This document shows, one piece after another, positions 6,672 to 16,480 of a stretch of DNA of 31,206 nt. This stretch comes from an uncultured Clostridia bacterium (lineage in GTDB: Bacteria; Bacillota; Clostridia; Oscillospirales; Acutalibacteraceae). The DNA is taken from contig CALBNX010000058.1 in NCBI GenBank assembly GCA_937896885.1, positions 1 through 31,206 on the forward strand, in the 5' to 3' direction. The notes under the pieces are model-generated. The model worked only from the letters and a program-made list of their open reading frames with translations. It did not search any database and was not told where the DNA came from. The first letter of the stretch is position 1, and each line of letters opens with the position of its first letter. The position numbers and the translations under genes are program-made.

Positions 6672-8888
6672 ATGAACAAAAAACCTACAAAAAATATGTC
6701 ATTGCGTTCACATATTGCTTTTTTAGGGTTCGCTCTTTTCTTGTTAGTGCTCATCGGAAACCTTTTTTGGTTACAAATTGTAAAAGGTGAAGAATATCGT
6801 CTTAAAGCAGAGCGAAATCAGTTGAGTGATACTATCGTCAACGCACACCGTGGCACAATTTACGACTCAAATATGAAAGTCATCGCACAAAGTGCATCTG
6901 CTTGGCTTGTTTATATCAATCCGTCAAAAATTACAACTGATGAACAAAAATCATTGCTTGTAAATTACTTTACAGAGAATTTTGAACTCAATGCAGAAAC
7001 AATTGAGAAAAAAGTCAATAAGAACACAAGTGGATATGAAAAAATCGTCGGTCAAATCAGCAATGATGAAAAAATTGCTCTTCAGGCATTCATAAAAGAG
7101 CACAAGAATGAGAAACTCAATATGATTGTCGGTATCGACCCTGATACAAAGCGTTATTATCCACTTGGCTCATTCGCATCAACAGTTGTTGGATTCACAG
7201 GCTCAGGGGATACAGGCCGTGCAGGCATTGAACTTAAATATAATGAAGAACTTACAGGTAAAGCAGGTCGAATTATAACTGCGCAGAATGCTCTTGCTGG
7301 TGCAATGCCAAACGATTATGAAACAACCTATGACGCTGAACAAGGTCATAGCCTTGTTCTTACAATTGACGAGGTTATTCAATATTATCTCGAACAACAG
7401 CTTGCACAAGCCGTCGAAGAAAACAATGCAAAATATGCTTATGGAATTGTTATGGATGTAAAAACAGGTGCAATTCTTGGAATGACAACAAAGCCTGACT
7501 ATGACCTTAATGAACCATATACAATCACATCAAATAAAGTTTTAGAAGAAATTGAAGCATTGCAAGATGAAAAAGAAAAAAGCAATGCGAAACTCAATGC
7601 TCAATATGCTCAATGGCGAAATAGAGCCATAAGTGATGCTTATGACCCAGGTTCAGTTTTCAAGGTTTTTGTTGCAGCAGCAGGTCTTGAAGAAGGTATA
7701 ATCGACACAGAGGCAACTTATCATTGCACAGGCTCAATTAAAGTTGCAAACTATTTCCAACATTGTTTCCATAACACAGCACACGGAACACAGACAATCG
7801 CAAAAGCGTTGCCCAATTCTTGCAATACATATTTCATCACACTCGGTCAGAAAATGGGCAAAGAAATGTTCTTTAAATACTTTGAAGGGTTCGGATTTAC
7901 TGAAGCAACTGGTATTGACCTTCCTGCAGAAGCAATTCCCGTTGCAGGAAAATCATATTATCCAGTTGAAAAAATGGGTATCGCTGAACTTTCATCTGCA
8001 TCATTCGGTCAGACCTTCCAGATAACACCAATTCAGGTTATCACAGCAGTTTCATCTCTTGGTAATGGTGGCAAGCTTATGCAACCTTATGTTGTTTCAA
8101 AGGTTCTTGACGAAAACGGAAATCTTGTTTCAGAAACCTTACCAACAATGAGAAGACAGGTTATTTCAGAAAAAACGGCTGACCTTATGTGTTCTCTTAT
8201 GGAGGAAGTATGTATTTCAGGTACAGCTAAAAATGCTTATGTAGCAGGTTATCATATTTCAGGTAAAACAGGTACAAGTGAAAAACTTCAGGTACCAGGC
8301 AAAAATATAGCATCATTCGCAGGCTTTGCGCCTGCTAATGACCCACAAATCGCAGTTTTAGTAGCCATTGACGAGCCACAGGGCGCGTCAACAACAGGTG
8401 GTGGTGTTGCTGCACCAATCGCAGGTCGAATTTTTGAAAACATTATGGCTTATCTCAATATCGACCCACAATACAGCGATGAAGAAATGGCAAAAGCAAC
8501 TGTTACTGCGCCTAACCTTGTGGGTGCTAATGCGGATACAGTTAAGTCAAAAGCAAGTGGATTTACAGTTAAAATTATCGGAAATGGCGATAAAGTCATT
8601 TCACAAATTCCATCTGCTAAACAATCAATGCCAAAGGGCGGAATTATTGTTGTTTATACAGAAGAGAATGCTGAAAAGCAAACAGCAACAGTTCCAAATC
8701 TTACAAATCTCACAATAGCAGAAGCAAACAGAATTGCGATAAATTCTGGTTTCAATATTAAAGTAGCAGGTACAACTCAGGGTGGCGAAGTGTTGTCATA
8801 TAAACAGAATATCCCTGCAGGCGCTACTTATGAACAAGGCACGGTTATTACGGTTTACTTCCGTTCAAGCGTGAATGTAGCCGACTAA
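6672..8888 (+). CDS. Class B penicillin-binding protein with two PASTA domains (SpoVD/FtsI type)
   Basis: A septal peptidoglycan transpeptidase of 738 residues. After a short cytoplasmic start there is one transmembrane anchor (about 14-36), the PBP dimerisation domain (HRGTIYDSN motif near 59), and the transpeptidase domain with SVFK (Ser328), SCN (383-385) and KTG (532-534), all catalytic motifs intact. Two PASTA repeats fill the C-terminus from about residue 615. B. subtilis has both PbpB and SpoVD at this locus; only one gene is present here, so it may serve vegetative division, sporulation or both. It pairs with the FtsW homologue downstream. It starts behind AAAGGAG and probably has its own promoter. 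Confidence 0.93.
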   Translation: MNKKPTKNMSLRSHIAFLGFALFLLVLIGNLFWLQIVKGEEYRLKAERNQLSDTIVNAHRGTIYDSNMKVIAQSASAWLVYINPSKITTDEQKSLLVNYFTENFELNAETIEKKVNKNTSGYEKIVGQISNDEKIALQAFIKEHKNEKLNMIVGIDPDTKRYYPLGSFASTVVGFTGSGDTGRAGIELKYNEELTGKAGRIITAQNALAGAMPNDYETTYDAEQGHSLVLTIDEVIQYYLEQQLAQAVEENNAKYAYGIVMDVKTGAILGMTTKPDYDLNEPYTITSNKVLEEIEALQDEKEKSNAKLNAQYAQWRNRAISDAYDPGSVFKVFVAAAGLEEGIIDTEATYHCTGSIKVANYFQHCFHNTAHGTQTIAKALPNSCNTYFITLGQKMGKEMFFKYFEGFGFTEATGIDLPAEAIPVAGKSYYPVEKMGIAELSSASFGQTFQITPIQVITAVSSLGNGGKLMQPYVVSKVLDENGNLVSETLPTMRRQVISEKTADLMCSLMEEVCISGTAKNAYVAGYHISGKTGTSEKLQVPGKNIASFAGFAPANDPQIAVLVAIDEPQGASTTGGGVAAPIAGRIFENIMAYLNIDPQYSDEEMAKATVTAPNLVGANADTVKSKASGFTVKIIGNGDKVISQIPSAKQSMPKGGIIVVYTEENAEKQTATVPNLTNLTIAEANRIAINSGFNIKVAGTTQGGEVLSYKQNIPAGATYEQGTVITVYFRSSVNVAD

Positions 8889-8913
8889 AATTTAATAGAG
8901 AGGTATCAACCTA

Positions 8914-10344
8914 ATGAAACTTTCTACACTTCTTCAAGGTGTGAAAACGCAGAAAGCGTTTGAAGATGTGGAAATTGAAAGAGTAACGGATAAAATAAAG
9001 GATACCAAAGAAAATACACTGTTTGTCTGTATAGATGGTAATCAGTTTGATGGTCACAAAATGGCAAAGCAAGCATTACAAAATGGTGCGGTTGCTGTGA
9101 TTAGTGAACGAGATTTGAAAATTAACGGACAAATCTTAGTTGAAAATACAAGAAAAGCATATTCGCAAATCGCCTCAAATTTTTATGATAATCCTACCCA
9201 AAAGCTTAAACTTATAGGGGTTACAGGCACAAACGGAAAAACCTCAACATCATTTTTTATTAAAAATATGTTAAGTGGAATGGGCTATAAATGTGGATTA
9301 GTTGGAACAATCGAAAACGATTTTGGTGATGGTAAAATTGAGTCAATTCTCACAACACCAGAGCCGATGGAATTGCAAAAACTGTTTCGCAATATGGTGG
9401 ATAACGGTTGCGAATATTGTGTGATGGAGGTTTCTTCACAAGCCCTTGCACAAAAACGAGTTTATGGACTTGAATATGAAATATCCATTCTAACAAATAT
9501 AACGGTTGACCATCTTGATTATCACATCACGATGGAAAATTATATAAATTCCAAACTGGAATTACTTAAAAATAGCAAAAAAGCAATAGTAAATATTGAT
9601 GACAATAATGTCAAAATGGTTCTTTCTCGAATAGAATGTCCTGTTGTGACTTGTTCAACAGTAGATAACAGAGCCGATTACACCGCTAAAAATATAATCT
9701 GCAACGAATCCTTTGTTCAATATGAGTTGGTGGGTATAAATTGCATAGACAGAATAAATGTGAATTTGCCCGGTGAATTTACAGTTTACAATTCACTTTG
9801 TGCATCTTCTGCTTTGCTGGAGTTGGGATTTTCCATTGAAGATATTTCGAAATCGACCGAAAAAATCAAGCAAGTCAAGGGCAGAGCAGAGCGAGTATCA
9901 ATTCCAAAAAACTTTACAGTAATAATTGACTATGCTCATACTCCCGACGGTTTAGAAAATATTTTAAAATGTATCAAAGGCTTCACCAAAGGCAAAATTA
10001 TCACAGTCTTTGGTTGCGGTGGAGATAGAGATAAAAGCAAGCGTGCCGAAATGGGCAGAATTGCGGGGGAGTTATCCAATATTGCAGTTGTCACAAGTGA
10101 TAACCCGAGAACAGAAAACCCCTTGCTTATAATAAACGACATTCTAAATGGAATGGAAAAGACAAAATCCAAACTCGCAATCATAGAAAATCGCCGTCAA
10201 GCCATTGAGTTTGCACTCTCTAAAGCAAGACGTGGTGATGTGGTTTTGCTTGCGGGCAAAGGACACGAAACCTATCAGATAATCGGTAACGAAAAAATTC
10301 ATTTTGATGAACGTGAAATAATAAAGGAATATTTTAAGGAGTAG
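8914..10344 (+). CDS. murE: UDP-MurNAc-tripeptide ligase MurE, meso-diaminopimelate type
   Basis: Adds the third amino acid to UDP-MurNAc-L-Ala-D-Glu in the cytoplasm. The 476-residue Mur ligase has the ATP loop GVTGTNGKTSTSFF, the central domain lysine region, and the C-terminal substrate motif DNPR (from Asp396). DNPR is typical of enzymes that add meso-diaminopimelate; lysine-adding enzymes differ at this site. The cell wall is therefore predicted to be the A1-gamma, mDAP type. It starts behind GAGAGGT and ends two bases before the murF ATG, with the murF ribosome binding site AAGGAG inside its last codons. Confidence 0.95.
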   Translation: MKLSTLLQGVKTQKAFEDVEIERVTDKIKDTKENTLFVCIDGNQFDGHKMAKQALQNGAVAVISERDLKINGQILVENTRKAYSQIASNFYDNPTQKLKLIGVTGTNGKTSTSFFIKNMLSGMGYKCGLVGTIENDFGDGKIESILTTPEPMELQKLFRNMVDNGCEYCVMEVSSQALAQKRVYGLEYEISILTNITVDHLDYHITMENYINSKLELLKNSKKAIVNIDDNNVKMVLSRIECPVVTCSTVDNRADYTAKNIICNESFVQYELVGINCIDRINVNLPGEFTVYNSLCASSALLELGFSIEDISKSTEKIKQVKGRAERVSIPKNFTVIIDYAHTPDGLENILKCIKGFTKGKIITVFGCGGDRDKSKRAEMGRIAGELSNIAVVTSDNPRTENPLLIINDILNGMEKTKSKLAIIENRRQAIEFALSKARRGDVVLLAGKGHETYQIIGNEKIHFDEREIIKEYFKE

Positions 10345-10346
10345 TT

Positions 10347-11705
10347 ATGAACTTAACAGTTACGCAAGTAGCCAAAGCGCTGGGCAATGACATTGCTTCT
10401 GAAAAGTTAATAAACCGTGTTTCTATTGATAGCCGTGATGTTGACGAGAACACATTGTTTTTTGCAATCAAGGGCGACCGCTTTGACGGACACGATTTTA
10501 TCGAAGATGTGGCAAGAAAAGGCGTTGGCGCAATAGTAAGTCATAAAAAAATGGATGTAGCTACACCCGTTATCTATGTTAAAGATACAAAGCAAGCATT
10601 CCTAGATTTTGCATCATTTTACAGACATTCAATTAAAGATTTGATTGTAATCGGGCTTACTGGTAGCGTTGGCAAAACCACAACAAAAGAAATGACTGCT
10701 TGTGTAATGGCTCAAAAATATAAAACACTTAAAACCGAAGGTAATTTCAATAACGAAATAGGAATGCCAAGAACAATTTTCCGTCTTGACAAGTCTTATC
10801 AATGTGCAGTTCTTGAAATGGGAATGGATGGTTTCGGTCAGATTTCAGACCTTACAAATTCTGCTCATCCTGACTGTGCAATAATTACCAATATCGGTGT
10901 TTCTCATATTGAAAACCTTGGTTCTCGTGATGGCATTTTAAAAGCAAAGCTCGAAATGCTTGAGGGTATGAAAAAGGGCTCAACACTATTTGTAAATGGA
11001 GATAACGATAAACTTTCAACAGTAAAAAATGATGATTACAATATCGTTAAATTTGGAATCGACAATAAGACCTGTGAATTTTTAGCTGAAGAAATTGTTG
11101 AAAAGGATTATTCTACTGATTTTGTAGCAGTCTGGAATGGTAACCGTCAAAAAGTGACAATTCCAACTGTTGGAATTCACAATGTGTATGATGCTCTCGT
11201 GGCTTTTGCTGTGGGCATACAATATGAAATTGAGCCAGAGTTAATCGCGAAAGGACTTTGTGATTATACCCCATCGGGAATGCGACAGAGAATTAAAGAT
11301 GCAAACGGTATAACAGTAATCGAAGATTGCTATAATGCAAGTCCCGATTCACAAAAAGCAGGGCTTTCTACACTTTGCAAAATCGCAAAGGGAAGAAAAA
11401 TCGCGGTTTTGGGCGATATGCTAGAGTTGGGCGATTATACAGAAACTGCTCACCGAATGGTTGGTGACTATGCTGCCGAGTGTAAACTCGACGCGCTCTT
11501 CACATTGGGCGAAAGTTCAAGGTTTATTGCAGATAGTGCAAAAACAAGTGGACTTCAATCAGTTTTCTCTTTCACAGATAAGGCTCAGCTTACAAATGAA
11601 TTGAAAAAATATCTTCAAAAAGGTGACACGGTGCTTTTCAAAGCAAGTCGTGGAATGAAATTAGAAGAAATTTTTGAAGAATTATATAAACATTGGGATG
11701 TTTAA
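10347..11705 (+). CDS. murF: UDP-MurNAc-tripeptide:D-Ala-D-Ala ligase MurF
   Basis: Completes the UDP-MurNAc-pentapeptide by adding D-Ala-D-Ala. The 452-residue protein has the Mur ligase ATP loop GLTGSVGKTTTKEM, then NFNNEIGMPRTIF, a MurF hallmark, and the C-terminal EDCYNASPDSQKAGL and LGDMLELG motifs. Its start is fused to the end of murE (murE stop, two bases, ATG), implying translational coupling. mraY follows after 12 bases. In B. subtilis murF is not in the dcw cluster, so the murE-murF-mraY order is closer to the ancestral and proteobacterial arrangement. Confidence 0.96.
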   Translation: MNLTVTQVAKALGNDIASEKLINRVSIDSRDVDENTLFFAIKGDRFDGHDFIEDVARKGVGAIVSHKKMDVATPVIYVKDTKQAFLDFASFYRHSIKDLIVIGLTGSVGKTTTKEMTACVMAQKYKTLKTEGNFNNEIGMPRTIFRLDKSYQCAVLEMGMDGFGQISDLTNSAHPDCAIITNIGVSHIENLGSRDGILKAKLEMLEGMKKGSTLFVNGDNDKLSTVKNDDYNIVKFGIDNKTCEFLAEEIVEKDYSTDFVAVWNGNRQKVTIPTVGIHNVYDALVAFAVGIQYEIEPELIAKGLCDYTPSGMRQRIKDANGITVIEDCYNASPDSQKAGLSTLCKIAKGRKIAVLGDMLELGDYTETAHRMVGDYAAECKLDALFTLGESSRFIADSAKTSGLQSVFSFTDKAQLTNELKKYLQKGDTVLFKASRGMKLEEIFEELYKHWDV

Positions 11706-11717
11706 GGAGTTGTGATT

Positions 11718-12746
11718 ATGAATATTTATGTTGCATGTGTCTTTGCTATAATACTCAGTTTTGCAATAGCATTTTTGTTGGGATTTGTTATGATTCCATG
11801 GCTTCGCAAACTTAAATTCGGGCAAACTATCCTTGAAGATGGCCCAATCTGGCACAAATCAAAACAGGGCACACCAATTATGGGTGGACTTATGTTTATT
11901 GTCAGCACAATAGTTTCAGTAATCGTTGTGCTTTTGACAGATTATTTTATGGGTGGCAACCTTTTTGCAGGGGAGTCAATCGTACCAAACCAGCTTAAAG
12001 TTAAACTTGTTGCAGGTGTATTTCTTGCATTGGGCTTTGGTCTTGTTGGCTTTGCTGATGACTATATAAAAGTTGTTAAAAAGCGCAATTTAGGTCTTAC
12101 AATTACTCAAAAAACAGTTGCACAATTAGCAATAATTTTCTCATATCTTGCAAGTCTTTATTTTAACGGACTTACATTTATGAAAATTCCTTTTGTTGGC
12201 TCAGTTGACCTTAAATGGTTCTTTTGGATTTTTGGCCTTTGCGTAATCTATGGTGCAGTTAATGCAGTTAATTTCACAGACGGAATCGACGGACTCTGCG
12301 CAAGTGTTACAAGCGTAACTGCTATTGCATTCTGCATTGCAGCTCTTATGGTGAAATTCACAGGTATCAGCGTTCTTGCAGCAGCACTTGCAGGTGGTTG
12401 CTTGGGCTACCTTATCTGGAATTATTATCCATCAAAGGTTATGATGGGTGACACAGGCTCAATGTTCTTGGGCGGTATGGTTGTAGCATTGGCTTATGCT
12501 ATTGATTGTCCAATTATCCTTGTTCTTTTCGGTATCATTTATGTAATCGAAGCAATGTCAGATGTGTTGCAGATTGGCTATTTCAAAGCAACTCATGGCA
12601 AGAGAATTTTCAAAATGGCACCAATTCATCACCATTTTGAAATGTGTGGTTGGAAAGAACGCAAAATCGTAACAATTTTCTCACTTGTTAATATGCTTGG
12701 CTGTGCAGTGGGCTTAGCAATTTATTATTTCGGCATTGCAAAATAA
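11718..12746 (+). CDS. mraY: Phospho-MurNAc-pentapeptide transferase MraY
   Basis: Integral membrane enzyme that moves phospho-MurNAc-pentapeptide onto undecaprenyl phosphate, giving lipid I. The 342 residues contain about ten hydrophobic segments and the catalytic motifs: FADDYIKVVKKRNLGL, NAVNFTDGIDGL, and the HHH loop in APIHHHFEMCGWKE. The ATG at 11718 lies 8 bases after AAGGAG; the in-frame GTG at 11712 is too close to that site. The usual murD does not follow; ftsW comes next after 36 bp. Confidence 0.96.
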   Translation: MNIYVACVFAIILSFAIAFLLGFVMIPWLRKLKFGQTILEDGPIWHKSKQGTPIMGGLMFIVSTIVSVIVVLLTDYFMGGNLFAGESIVPNQLKVKLVAGVFLALGFGLVGFADDYIKVVKKRNLGLTITQKTVAQLAIIFSYLASLYFNGLTFMKIPFVGSVDLKWFFWIFGLCVIYGAVNAVNFTDGIDGLCASVTSVTAIAFCIAALMVKFTGISVLAAALAGGCLGYLIWNYYPSKVMMGDTGSMFLGGMVVALAYAIDCPIILVLFGIIYVIEAMSDVLQIGYFKATHGKRIFKMAPIHHHFEMCGWKERKIVTIFSLVNMLGCAVGLAIYYFGIAK

Positions 12747-12782
12747 TTAAACTTTAAATTTTCATGAAAGGTTGGTGGAAAA

Positions 12783-14003
12783 ATGGCAACAAAGAGAAAG
12801 AATTCTCCTTTGAATGGCTTGCTTGCAAATGGCTCAATGGATATTCCGTTTTTCCTTTTGCTTATAGTTATCGTGTCAGTAGGACTCGTAATGCTTTTTT
12901 CCGCTAGCTATACTTACAGTTATTATAACCGTGACGGTGACAGCACTTATATCTTCCGTCGTCAGATAATTTTCACAGTTCTTGGACTTATCGGAATGTA
13001 TGCAGTATCTCGCATCCGCTATGAGTACTTCAAAGTCTTTGCGATAATAGGCGTTGTGGTGTCTGTGGGACTTTTGTTGTTAGTCCTTGTTCTCCCTGAA
13101 TATAAGCCAGGCTTTAAAAGATGGATTAACTTAGGTTTTACCACATTCCAACCATCAGAAATTGCAAAAATTGGTCTTATATTGATTCTGGCGTTTCTGC
13201 TGGATAAAGATTATAAAGGCGTAACGGGTAAAATTCCAAGTAAATCAGGCATTGCAAAAACCATTTATGATTTCACAGATGGCAGAATTGTTCTTTATAA
13301 ATCATTCACATCAGTAATTGCGTATGGTGCACTTATCATTGTATTTGCAGGCCTTGTTTATCTTGAAAACCACCTTTCAGGTACAGTGCTTATGCTTGCA
13401 ATCGGCTTCGTTATGCTTTTCTTGGGCGAAGTTAAATACAAATGGTTCATTGCTGCTGGTGGCATAGTGCTTATTGCGGTAATAGTTCTTATTGCGAATC
13501 CAAGTATTCTTCAAGATTATATGGGTGAGCGTATTACTGCATGGCTTGATAAAGACTTTGACCCAACAGGTGTTCGTTGGCAGACAAACAATTCACTCTA
13601 TGCTATTGGCTCAGGTGGATTTTTAGGCACAGGCTTAGGTCAGTCAAAACAAAAGCATCTCTATGTTTCAGAACCACAGAATGACTTCATTTTTGCCATT
13701 GTTTGTGAAGAATTGGGTTTCATTGGTGCGGCAACAATTATCGTGCTCTTTGCACTTTTGGTTTACAGAGGTGTTTATATAGGTCTTCGTGCAAAAGACC
13801 GTTTCGGGGCATTGCTCTCAATGGGCATTGCATTTCAGATTGGTATTCAGGTTGCGCTTAATATAGCAGTTGTAAGTGACTTGATTCCAAATACTGGTAT
13901 TTCACTTCCGTTCTTCTCTGCGGGTGGTACATCAATCTTCATTTTACTTTGTGAAATGGGAATGTTGTTGTCAATCTCTCGCAGTATGCGTAAAAAGGGG
14001 TAA
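12783..14003 (+). CDS. ftsW: SEDS-family peptidoglycan glycosyltransferase FtsW (SpoVE/RodA-like)
   Basis: A polytopic membrane protein of 406 residues that polymerises lipid II with a class B PBP partner, here almost certainly the PASTA-containing PBP in the same cluster. Family signatures are visible: VSVGLVMLFSASYTYSY in the first helix, FKRWINLGFTTFQPSEIAKIGLI, and the C-terminal LIPNTGISLPFFSAGGTSIFILL. It could be named spoVE or ftsW; position between mraY and murG supports FtsW/SpoVE over RodA. The loop after the PSEIAK motif is somewhat long. It starts behind GGTTGGTGG and ends six bases before murG. Confidence 0.93.
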   Translation: MATKRKNSPLNGLLANGSMDIPFFLLLIVIVSVGLVMLFSASYTYSYYNRDGDSTYIFRRQIIFTVLGLIGMYAVSRIRYEYFKVFAIIGVVVSVGLLLLVLVLPEYKPGFKRWINLGFTTFQPSEIAKIGLILILAFLLDKDYKGVTGKIPSKSGIAKTIYDFTDGRIVLYKSFTSVIAYGALIIVFAGLVYLENHLSGTVLMLAIGFVMLFLGEVKYKWFIAAGGIVLIAVIVLIANPSILQDYMGERITAWLDKDFDPTGVRWQTNNSLYAIGSGGFLGTGLGQSKQKHLYVSEPQNDFIFAIVCEELGFIGAATIIVLFALLVYRGVYIGLRAKDRFGALLSMGIAFQIGIQVALNIAVVSDLIPNTGISLPFFSAGGTSIFILLCEMGMLLSISRSMRKKG

Positions 14004-14009
14004 AAAGAA

Positions 14010-15128
14010 ATGAGAGTAATGTTTGTAGCCGGTGGTACTGGTGGACACATAAATCCTGCAATAGCAGTTGCAAAAGAAATGAAAAGACTTGACCCGAGTG
14101 CAGAAGTTCTCTTTGTGGGAACAGAGGGTAGAATGGAAACAAGAATTGTTCCCAAAGCAGGTTTTGACATCAAAACTGTTAAAATGAACGGCTTTTCAAG
14201 AAGCATTTCAATTAAGGGATTAATTGATAATGTAAATACAGTGATGCTCACTCTTAAAGCATCAGGCAAAGCACAGAAAATTATTAAAGAATTCCAACCT
14301 GATGTTGTTGTTGGGTTTGGTGGCTATGTAACAGGGCCCGTACTTCGTGCAGCCACTAAAATGGGTATTAAAACAGCAATTCACGAACAAAATGCATTTC
14401 CGGGTGTGGCAAACAAAGCACTTGCTAAAATAGTTGATAAAGTAATGCTCACATCAGAAACTGCTGAAAAATATATGACTTGCAAAAATCCACCTGTTGT
14501 GACAGGACTTCCAGTACGACGTGAAATCGTAAAAACAGACAAGGATTTTGCTCGTGCATCTCTTGGTATCAACAATGACGATATGCTTGTGCTTTCAATG
14601 GGTGGGTCACTCGGTGCAGATGCAATCAATAACGCAGTTGTTGAAATGCTTACTACTCTTAAAAACGAAAAGAATATTTGTTTCTTACACGCAACTGGCA
14701 GTTATGGCAAATGGGTAGGGGCCAAATTAAAAGAAAACGGTATAGAATTTGGCAAAGGTACAAATATCGAAATCCGTGAATATATCGACAATATGGATGT
14801 TTGCTTGCCTGCTTGCGATTTGGTAATCAGTCGTGCAGGTGCTAGCTCAATTTCAGAAATTCAGGCTTTGGCAAAACCATCAATTCTCATTCCATCACCA
14901 AATGTTGCTGAGAATCATCAATATCATAATGCAATGACTCTTGCAGAAAACGGTGGAGCAGTTTTAATTGAAGAAAAAGACCTTGCTGAAAAGAAAATTG
15001 CAGATATCGTTCTCGACCTTAAAAATAATCGAGAAAAGCTTAATGAAATCTCTGCAAAATGTGGCGAAAAGGCAAAACCCAATGCTCTTTCAGAAATTTG
15101 CAGAATTATAAACTCACTTAATCAATAG
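14010..15128 (+). CDS. murG: UDP-GlcNAc:lipid I N-acetylglucosaminyltransferase MurG
   Basis: Membrane-associated GT-B glycosyltransferase that adds GlcNAc to lipid I, giving lipid II. The 372 residues start with the glycine-rich loop GGTGGHINPAIAVA. They include GFGGYVTGPVLRAA and HEQNAFPGVANK in the N-terminal acceptor domain and the donor-binding ISRAGASSISEIQALAKPSILIPSP with NHQYHNA in the C-terminal half. The ribosome binding site is formed by the end of ftsW (AAGGGG). Length and all motifs are normal. Confidence 0.97.
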   Translation: MRVMFVAGGTGGHINPAIAVAKEMKRLDPSAEVLFVGTEGRMETRIVPKAGFDIKTVKMNGFSRSISIKGLIDNVNTVMLTLKASGKAQKIIKEFQPDVVVGFGGYVTGPVLRAATKMGIKTAIHEQNAFPGVANKALAKIVDKVMLTSETAEKYMTCKNPPVVTGLPVRREIVKTDKDFARASLGINNDDMLVLSMGGSLGADAINNAVVEMLTTLKNEKNICFLHATGSYGKWVGAKLKENGIEFGKGTNIEIREYIDNMDVCLPACDLVISRAGASSISEIQALAKPSILIPSPNVAENHQYHNAMTLAENGGAVLIEEKDLAEKKIADIVLDLKNNREKLNEISAKCGEKAKPNALSEICRIINSLNQ

Positions 15129-15137
15129 TTTTTAACA

Positions 15138-15205
15138 TTTTTCACGCTCTCGGCATAGTATGTGGCACAAGCATATTTCCTTATACTGTAAAGGGCGTGT
15201 GAAAA
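15138..15205 (+). promoter_or_regulatory. Structured leader in front of murA
   Basis: TTTTCAC (15139-15145) pairs with GTGAAAA (15199-15205), and AGTAT near 15158 with ATACT near 15184, so the murG-murA gap can fold on itself. The fold closes against the murA TTG start and partly covers the presumed Shine-Dalgarno AAAGGG. A 17-codon ORF (15160-15213) with no ribosome binding site runs across it and overlaps the murA start. A role in controlling murA translation is a guess. Confidence 0.3.
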
Positions 15206-16480
15206 TTGGATAAAATTGTAATAAACGGCTCAAAAAGACTTGACGGTGAAATATCTGTGCAAGGAGCCAAAAATTCTGTGTTGCCAATACTCGTTGCAAC
15301 GCTTTTAGCCGATGGAGTTTCGGTAATACATAATTGCCCCATCATTTCAGATGTGGATGCAACCATAAAAATCCTTCGTTATCTTGGGTGCATAGTCACC
15401 CGTGAAGGACACACAATAACTGTGGATTCAAGTGGCGTCAACAAAAATGATGTGCCGGACGAATTAATGCGCGAAATGCGTTCATCCATTGTGTTTTTAG
15501 GTGGAATTCTCGGCAGAATGGGTAAGGCGATACTCTCAACCCCCGGTGGTTGCGAAATTGGTCTTCGTCCCATTGATTTGCATTTATCATCAATGCAACA
15601 ATTTGGTGCAGAAATTACCAATGAAAATGGTAACATCATTTGTTCTGCCAAAAAAAACGGACTCACAGGCACTCGCATAACCTTATCATTCCCAAGCGTT
15701 GGCGCAACAGAGAATATTATTCTTGCGGCAACACTTGCAAAGGGTACAACAATAATTACCAACGCAGCCCGTGAACCTGAAATCAGCGACTTGGCAGATT
15801 ATCTTAATGGTTGTGGCGCAAAAATACACGGCGCAGGGGATAGCACTATCACCATAGAAGGTGTAAATAAACTTTATCCTACCGAGCACACAGTAATCCC
15901 AGACAGAATTGTGGCTTCAACTTATATGATAGCCGCCGCTGTCACAAATGGTCGAGTGTGCTTAAAAGATATAATTCCGTCCCATATCGGACCAACAATT
16001 CAACCTTTAAGAGAAGCAGGGTGCGATATTGTAGTTAGTGGGCGATGGGTGTGCCTTAGTGCACCACCAAGACTTAAACGAATAAGAATAATAAGAACAA
16101 TGCCCCATCCGGGCTTTCCAACAGATGTTCAGGCACAGATGATGGCGCTGACTACAGTTGCAGATGGCACAAGCGTTATTGTTGAGAATATCTTTGAGAG
16201 CAGATTTAAGCATATCGGTGAGTTAATCCGATTTGGTGCGAAAATCAATGTTGAGGGTAGAGTGGCAGTAATAGAAGGAATGAGATATCTCAACGGTGCG
16301 AATGTCCGTTCAACCGATTTGCGTGGTGGCTCAGCAATGATAATTGCAGGGCTTTGTGCAAGGGGAACAACCGAGATTTCAGATATCCATCATATAGACA
16401 GAGGCTATGAAGAGCCTGAAAAGGTACTCCAAAGTCTCGGAGCAGATATAAAAAGGGTGAAAGAAGTTGAAAAAGACTAA
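15206..16480 (+). CDS. murA: UDP-N-acetylglucosamine 1-carboxyvinyltransferase MurA
   Basis: Transfers enolpyruvate from PEP to UDP-GlcNAc, the first committed step of peptidoglycan synthesis and the target of fosfomycin. The 424 residues open with the standard MDKIVINGSKRLDGEI, and the attacking cysteine is present as Cys116 in TPGGCEIGLRPIDLHL, so fosfomycin sensitivity is expected. Later motifs include PGFPTDVQAQ and LRGGSAMIIAGL. The start is a TTG at 15206; alignment with the family leaves no other choice. The 3' end overlaps ftsQ by 14 bases. In B. subtilis this cluster position is held by murB, so murA here is a lineage feature. Confidence 0.95.
   Translation: MDKIVINGSKRLDGEISVQGAKNSVLPILVATLLADGVSVIHNCPIISDVDATIKILRYLGCIVTREGHTITVDSSGVNKNDVPDELMREMRSSIVFLGGILGRMGKAILSTPGGCEIGLRPIDLHLSSMQQFGAEITNENGNIICSAKKNGLTGTRITLSFPSVGATENIILAATLAKGTTIITNAAREPEISDLADYLNGCGAKIHGAGDSTITIEGVNKLYPTEHTVIPDRIVASTYMIAAAVTNGRVCLKDIIPSHIGPTIQPLREAGCDIVVSGRWVCLSAPPRLKRIRIIRTMPHPGFPTDVQAQMMALTTVADGTSVIVENIFESRFKHIGELIRFGAKINVEGRVAVIEGMRYLNGANVRSTDLRGGSAMIIAGLCARGTTEISDIHHIDRGYEEPEKVLQSLGADIKRVKEVEKD

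Noticed and set aside
13847..14269. Minus-strand ORF of 140 codons across ftsW and murG
   Set aside because: It lies fully opposite two well-conserved genes and has no recognisable domain or ribosome binding site.
15160..15213. 17-codon ORF MWHKHISLYCKGRV before murA as a real gene
   Set aside because: No ribosome binding site and no known family; kept only as part of the leader observation.
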